Source: an uncultured Campylobacter sp. (GTDB taxonomy: Bacteria; Campylobacterota; Campylobacteria; Campylobacterales; Campylobacteraceae). Taken from it: a stretch of 9,708 nt of DNA. How positions within the stretch are numbered: position 1 is the stretch's first letter; each line of letters starts with the position of its first letter. Of the stretch, positions 7,194 through 9,708 are shown piece by piece. Under the pieces are notes generated by a model, which did no database searches, was not told where the DNA came from, and saw only the letters and a list, made by a program, of their open reading frames with translations. The stretch is taken from NCBI RefSeq assembly GCF_938045595.1, contig NZ_CALIBB010000245.1, positions 1-9,708 on the forward strand. The letters run 5' to 3'. The position numbers were made by a program, and so were the translations under genes.

Positions 7194-7350
7194 TAAAATT
7201 CCGCGCGCGATTGCGAATTTTAGTAGCGGGATAGAATTTTGCGCGGGGTTTCGGCAAGATGATGAAATTTCGCGTAGAATTCGACAGGGTTTTACGTCGC
7301 GGCGAAATCTTGGTATAGAATTTCGACGGAATTTTTCGAAAAATTAAAAT
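7194..7350 (+). repeat. Weak tandem repeat of about 41 bp
   Basis: The word TAGAATT (TAAAATT in the first case) recurs at 7194, 7232, 7275 and 7316, that is at steps of 38, 43 and 41 bases. Each copy is followed by a CG-rich stretch, and the middle two also by GGG-TTT and then GAAAT. The copies are heavily diverged and the unit edges are uncertain. No protein-like frame spans the array. It may be an old tandem duplication, or only the AAATTT/CGCG texture of intergenic DNA in this genome. Confidence 0.35.
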
Positions 7351-7354
7351 TTGC

Positions 7355-7383
7355 TTGCTATTGAGAGATTTTTTTGATATACT
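7355..7383 (+). promoter_or_regulatory. Promoter of tRNA-Val
   Basis: TTGCTA (7355-7360) and TATACT (7378-7383) are separated by exactly 17 bp. The -10 box is 13 nt before the tRNA 5' end, which places the start of transcription a few bases upstream of the mature RNA. The spacer holds a seven-T run typical of Campylobacter promoters. Confidence 0.7.
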
Positions 7384-7396
7384 GCCGTTTCTTTTT

Positions 7397-7472
7397 GGCC
7401 CCGTAACTCAGTTGGTAGAGTGTCACCTTGACATGGTGGAAGTCGTTGGTTCGAGTCCAATCGGGACCACCA
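7397..7472 (+). tRNA. tRNA-Val (anticodon GAC)
   Basis: The 76-nt cloverleaf includes an encoded CCA (7470-7472). The D stem pairs 7406-7409 with 7418-7421, with G18-G19 in the loop. The anticodon stem pairs 7423-7427 with 7435-7439 and encloses loop TTGACAT, anticodon GAC at 7430-7432. The variable loop is AAGTC. The T stem pairs 7445-7449 with 7457-7461 around TTCGAGT. The acceptor pairs 7397-7403 with 7462-7468, discriminator A. Six of seven acceptor pairs form; position 3-70 is C opposite A (7399 and 7466), an unusual mismatch. GAC reads the valine codons GUC and GUU. The gene stands alone, and AT-rich accessory DNA begins right after it. Confidence 0.93.
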
Positions 7473-7565
7473 TTTAAGCTATTTTTAAGTTTTAATCACT
7501 TCATTTTCGCGCACAGCACCTGTCTTAAATTTAGTTATTCCGACCCCTTTCATTTTTATTTTAGA

Positions 7566-7652
7566 TATAATTTTTCCAAAATACTATGAGATCGGTTAAG
7601 CAGATCAATTAGATAAATTTCTGATCGGTAACCGATTAAATTTAGAAAGGAG
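7566..7652 (+). promoter_or_regulatory. Promoter and structured leader of the Imm32-like gene
   Basis: A perfect TATAAT (7566-7571), preceded by a T-rich tract, should start transcription near 7578. The leader contains an 8-bp perfect inverted repeat, ATCGGTTA (7591-7598) with TAACCGAT (7629-7636). It encloses a second 5-bp pair, GATCA (7603-7607) with TGATC (7622-7626), so the RNA can fold into one long hairpin with an internal loop. The right arm also forms a compact near-palindrome, ATCGGT-A-ACCGAT (7624-7636), and the GATCGGT word recurs 33 bp apart (7590, 7623), about three helical turns. Either an operator or an RNA structure ahead of the ribosome site AGAAAGGAG (7644-7652) is possible. 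Confidence 0.5.
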
Positions 7653-7664
7653 TATCGGCGATAT

Positions 7665-7925
7665 ATGGGACAGTATGTTATAAAAACATTAGACTACTGC
7701 GCAGAAAAGGGACTGCGGCTACAATGGGAAAAGGACTTCGCGATCTCCGTCAATGCTCTCGAAAACGAAGTTACTATAAGGGCGAATAAAAGCGGACTTA
7801 TATCTCTTGCCAGGCATTTGCTTACTTTAGCGCAAGATTCCGCGCCGAAACATTCGCATATACATCTGGATGAGTATAATTCGCTTGAGGAGGGCTCGGC
7901 GGAACTTATATTGGAGAAAATATGA
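7665..7925 (+). CDS. Imm32-like immunity protein
   Basis: The 86-residue soluble protein resembles the Imm32 family of polymorphic-toxin immunity proteins. The core is VTIRANKSGLISLARHLLTLAQ (36-57) followed by HSHIHLDEYNSLEEGSAELILEK (63-85). This matches the family layout of a strand, GL..LA..LL.LA helix, then H.HLD....LEEGS.ELII strand. Imm32 proteins are thought to bind and block a cognate secreted toxin in the cytoplasm; the toxin here is unknown and not in the window. The ribosome site AGAAAGGAG (7644-7652) is 12 nt before ATG, a little long, but no closer start is present. Its stop overlaps the start of the next small ORF (ATGA, 7922-7925). It opens an AT-rich accessory block after tRNA-Val, so acquisition by transfer is likely. 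Assignment is by motif memory, not a search. Confidence 0.65.
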   Translation: MGQYVIKTLDYCAEKGLRLQWEKDFAISVNALENEVTIRANKSGLISLARHLLTLAQDSAPKHSHIHLDEYNSLEEGSAELILEKI

Positions 7926-8014
7926 ACACGAACAGCTTCAATGTAGATGGAAAGAGTTATTATACTCCGCAATCAAAGGGATTGGGATTATACTTGACGG
8001 CGCTCGATGAATAG
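7922..8014 (+). CDS. Small 30-residue ORF coupled to the Imm32-like gene
   Basis: The ATG shares the ATGA overlap with the Imm32-like stop, the usual sign of translational coupling. GGAGAAAAT at 7913-7921, inside the upstream gene, can act as ribosome site. The product (MNTNSFNVDG followed by KSYYTPQSKGLGLYLTALDE) has no cysteine, membrane segment or signal peptide, and I do not recognise it. It is more protein-like than chance sequence (mixed polar and aromatic, no low-complexity), so it may be a truncated gene whose remainder was lost, or a genuine small peptide. The stop is TAG 8012-8014. The next gene's ribosome site begins 13 nt later. Confidence 0.4.
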   Translation: MNTNSFNVDGKSYYTPQSKGLGLYLTALDE

Positions 8015-8044
8015 CGGCGTAGTACGCAAAAGGAGAATAAACCG

Positions 8045-8563
8045 GTGCTACCGAATAAAATTTATATTAAAGACGATCCTCTAACTATCGATGAGGAACT
8101 TATGGGGCATGAGTATCATAAATTAGATATTAAAATTCTAGAAGACAAAAAGCTTGTGGTATTGGGTTTTACTACGAATTTGGCTATGTATTATTTCGCA
8201 AAAAACATTTTAACATCATCGTATAATGAAAGGGTCTCATACCTAGAGTTTTTTCCTTATGAATATTGGGTGGGAGGAGCGCGATTTGCAAAAAATAGCG
8301 CTCAACTATGCATAGATATAGAGGAATTTATTAAAATGGACGAAGCGGAGTGCTGCATAGCGGACGATATGGACAGGTATAAATTTGAGCTGGATTTTAA
8401 AACATTCTACCAAAGCGTTACATTTTATTTCCCTAGTACGGAGGACTATATAAATTTCGCCAAATATCTGCTAAGTATGAGTATCTACAATAGAAAAAAT
8501 AGGGTAAAATTTTATAGCGAAGATTATACGTTGATTTTACAATACTCCAGGTTTGTTATATGA
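8045..8563 (+). CDS. Unrecognised 172-residue protein, possible immunity protein
   Basis: I do not recognise this family. The start is GTG with AAAAGGAG (8027-8034) 10 nt upstream. An in-frame ATG at 8102 with GAGGA 4 nt before it is the alternative and would drop 19 residues. The product is acidic, soluble and rich in tyrosine and phenylalanine, with no signal peptide or membrane segment. It seems to repeat one theme: an N-terminal strand-helix (LVVLGFTTNLAMYYFAKNIL, 37-56) and a later strand-helix (VTFYFPSTEDYINFAKYLLS, 125-144) both end in an xxFAKxxL helix. This may reflect an internal duplication. C103 and C104 are adjacent. Base composition is strongly AT-rich (a 60-base line at 8161 has 17 G+C). 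Position after the Imm32-like gene suggests an immunity role, which is inference only. Confidence 0.7.
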   Translation: MLPNKIYIKDDPLTIDEELMGHEYHKLDIKILEDKKLVVLGFTTNLAMYYFAKNILTSSYNERVSYLEFFPYEYWVGGARFAKNSAQLCIDIEEFIKMDEAECCIADDMDRYKFELDFKTFYQSVTFYFPSTEDYINFAKYLLSMSIYNRKNRVKFYSEDYTLILQYSRFVI

Positions 8564-8628
8564 GAAATTTAAAACGATCAAGAATAAAATTTATCTCTCA
8601 TAGAGCTCAAATTTAAGGATCATACGGT

Positions 8629-8691
8629 ATGGCGCAAAACGCTATGAATAAAGCAAAGCATAACGAAAAGGCGCGGCAAAATGCTAGATAG
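8629..8691 (+). CDS. Very short 20-residue ORF, doubtful
   Basis: ATG 8629 has a reasonable ribosome site (AAGGAT, 8615-8620, spacing 8) and reads a strongly basic, glutamine/asparagine-rich peptide, MAQNAMNKAKHNEKARQNAR, ending at TAG 8689-8691. It overlaps the next short ORF. No family is recognised. It may be a leader peptide, a gene remnant or chance. Confidence 0.2.
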   Translation: MAQNAMNKAKHNEKARQNAR

Positions 8692-8743
8692 AATTGCCTC
8701 CTGTTGTATCGGCATGATGGCGACTATCTCAAAAAAGCCATAG
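8681..8743 (+). pseudogene. Possible remnant of a paralogue of the zinc-ribbon membrane genes
   Basis: This 20-codon frame starts MLDRIASCCIGMM and stops at TAG 8741-8743, inside the ribosome site of the next gene. Its first residues match the start of the membrane gene at 9358 (MLNRIFALIGFF). At DNA level ATGCTARATAGAATT is shared over 15 bases (8681-8695 and 9358-9372) with one difference. Similarity then fades. A decayed copy of the gene start, left by tandem duplication or deletion, explains this best, but the match is short. Confidence 0.3.
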
Positions 8744-8752
8744 GAATAAAAA

Positions 8753-9325
8753 ATGAGCACTAGGATAGGTTTAATACTTTTGGGCGCATTTTTTGTATTT
8801 GAAAGCATTCTTGGCTGCTTTAGCGGAAAGATGTATTTTAAATACCGAGGCTGGAGCGCAGTTGAGCCGGTCTATATTATCAAGATTTTCATCATCGGCT
8901 TATTATTTGTTTCTGCAGGAATTTTCATAAACAAAAAAATAGGTAGAGTGATTAATGCCTTGATAGGCTTAAACCTTTTAATAATATCTATAGAAATTTT
9001 TACAACGGAAGATCCCGCAGGAATACAAAGTAAAATCGGATATCCTTTTCTTATCTCGGGATTTTCGGTTTTACTCATTAGTATCTTATTTTTTTACCTC
9101 GCCTTTCGCTCTGAAAAGAGCATAAAAAGATACCCAGAGTATATGTGGTGTGCAGACTGCGGTAAATTTTACCGATACGAGGACGTCAAAAACACGGATC
9201 AAATTTGCCCGGACTGCGGCAAAAAGCTTACGGAGTATAATGACGGCGACTATTGGAAAAGAAACGCTCCTCATCAAGGCGCTAAAACTCCGAAGATCAA
9301 AAAGCGTAAATTTAAAAAGCGATGA
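8753..9325 (+). CDS. Four-helix membrane protein with C-terminal zinc ribbon
   Basis: The 190-residue protein has four likely transmembrane segments (about 5-23, 41-59, 66-84 and 96-117), no cleavable signal peptide, then a soluble tail. The tail holds a zinc-ribbon pattern, C133-x2-C136 and C152-x2-C155, with the knuckle form CxDCGK at both halves, and ends in a very basic stretch (KIKKRKFKKR, 181-190). By the positive-inside rule the tail is cytoplasmic. The family is unrecognised. AGGA (8742-8745) is 7 nt before ATG. The next gene encodes a paralogue sharing the segment YLAFRSEKSIK and the ribbon. Function is unknown; membrane-anchored zinc ribbons can act as sensors or scaffolds, and multi-pass proteins in such loci are often immunity proteins against membrane-targeting toxins. 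Both are inference. Confidence 0.8.
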   Translation: MSTRIGLILLGAFFVFESILGCFSGKMYFKYRGWSAVEPVYIIKIFIIGLLFVSAGIFINKKIGRVINALIGLNLLIISIEIFTTEDPAGIQSKIGYPFLISGFSVLLISILFFYLAFRSEKSIKRYPEYMWCADCGKFYRYEDVKNTDQICPDCGKKLTEYNDGDYWKRNAPHQGAKTPKIKKRKFKKR

Positions 9326-9357
9326 AATTTTGATTTGTTATAGAGGAATATATAAAA

Positions 9358-9708
9358 ATGCTAAATAGAATTTTCGCATTAATCGGCTTTTTTGCTTTTT
9401 TCGTATGGGGACTGGCGGCCGCTCTATCGGGAAAAGTCGATATAAAACCCGGCTTTATGGCATCGGTAAAGCTTGAAAGCGCGTATCTGCGTATCATCAT
9501 AGGAATTTTATGCTTTGCGGCGTGCGCCTTCTTTTTATATCTCGCCTTTCGCTCCGAAAAAAGCATAAAATATTATCCTAAATTTATGCGCTGCAAAGGG
9601 TGTTTTAAATTTTATAATTTCTCGGACGTTAAAGATAGGAGTGTTTGCCCTAAGTGCGGAGGCGAGCTGCAAGATTATGCCGAGATAGAAAAGTGGAATC
9701 AAGCGGAA
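9358..9708 (+). CDS. Membrane protein with zinc ribbon, tandem paralogue (partial)
   Basis: The frame opens at ATG 9358 (AGAGGA at 9342-9347, spacing 10) and is still open after 117 codons at the window edge. It has only two hydrophobic segments (about 5-23 and 43-64), followed by YLAFRSEKSIK (61-71) and a zinc ribbon, C79-x2-C82 and C97-x2-C100. From the second helix onward it aligns with residues about 98-165 of the upstream protein. Relative to that protein it lacks the two central helices. The loop between its helices (SGKVDIKPGFMASVKLES) is short and polar. The pair looks like a tandem duplication followed by gain or loss of a helical hairpin. The function and the C-terminus are unknown. 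Confidence 0.8.
   Translation, partial: MLNRIFALIGFFAFFVWGLAAALSGKVDIKPGFMASVKLESAYLRIIIGILCFAACAFFLYLAFRSEKSIKYYPKFMRCKGCFKFYNFSDVKDRSVCPKCGGELQDYAEIEKWNQAE

Noticed and set aside
6963..7257. Two minus-strand frames (69 and 74 codons) across the end of the DUF3137 gene and the repeat
   Set aside because: They are open because the purine-rich repeat gives few stops on the complement. They show the same 11-residue period as a by-product of the 33-bp unit, and one overlaps a real gene antisense.
7037..7350. CRISPR array
   Set aside because: The repeats are degenerate, have no constant repeat and unique spacer pattern, and no cas genes are present.
7473..7540. attL-like duplicate of the tRNA 3' end or an integrase gene
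   Set aside because: I found no second copy of the tRNA 3' sequence and no recombinase frame in the window, so integration at this tRNA remains inference.
7594..7652. Riboswitch in the leader before the Imm32-like gene
   Set aside because: Only one hairpin is visible, with no conserved aptamer core that I recognise and no T-run terminator. It is kept only as an operator or leader-structure candidate.
8620..9277. Minus-strand frames of 62-68 codons opposite the zinc-ribbon gene region
   Set aside because: They have no ribosome sites and lie antisense to clear membrane-protein coding sequence.

Overview
The window looks like a chromosome segment from a Campylobacter-type epsilonproteobacterium. 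The intergenic DNA is saturated with AAATTT and AAATTTT words, the TATAAT -10 boxes mostly lack a clear -35, and the order NFACT protein, cdsA, dxr is one I recall from the Campylobacter jejuni chromosome. The housekeeping genes are fairly GC-rich for the genus (one 60-base line of dxr is 53% G+C by hand count), which points to a species such as C. gracilis, C. rectus or C. showae. I cannot name the species from sequence alone.

Left part (1-2044): the window opens in the last 74 codons of ilvD, followed by a clear hairpin and T-run terminator. About 490 bases without a credible gene follow, then leuC on the minus strand. Both genes serve branched-chain amino acid synthesis, but leuC has no leuD or leuB beside it here.

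Core plus-strand block (2142-7036): a nitroreductase-like flavoprotein and an NFACT (RqcH/Rqc2-type) protein are 5 nt apart. cdsA and dxr overlap by 7 nt. A DUF3137-type membrane protein starting at a GTG follows. The themes are FMN redox chemistry, ribosome-associated quality control, phospholipid synthesis and the MEP isoprenoid pathway.

Repeat zone (7037-7350): directly after the DUF3137 stop codon lies a purine-rich tract in which a pyrimidine recurs every five bases, organised into degenerate 33-bp units. It stays open for 65 codons in the DUF3137 frame and would encode a charged 11-residue repeat. A second, weaker tandem array of about 41-bp units follows.

Accessory zone (7397-9708): a tRNA-Val(GAC) gene with its own promoter is followed by visibly AT-richer DNA (28% G+C in one 60-base line). 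This holds an Imm32-like immunity protein, a 30-codon ORF coupled to it by an ATGA overlap, an unrecognised 172-residue protein, two very short ORFs (one resembling the start of a neighbouring gene), and two tandem paralogous membrane proteins with cytoplasmic zinc-ribbon tails. The second paralogue runs off the window. This looks like a horizontally acquired or recombining island next to a tRNA gene, probably part of a toxin-immunity locus whose toxin is not in the window.
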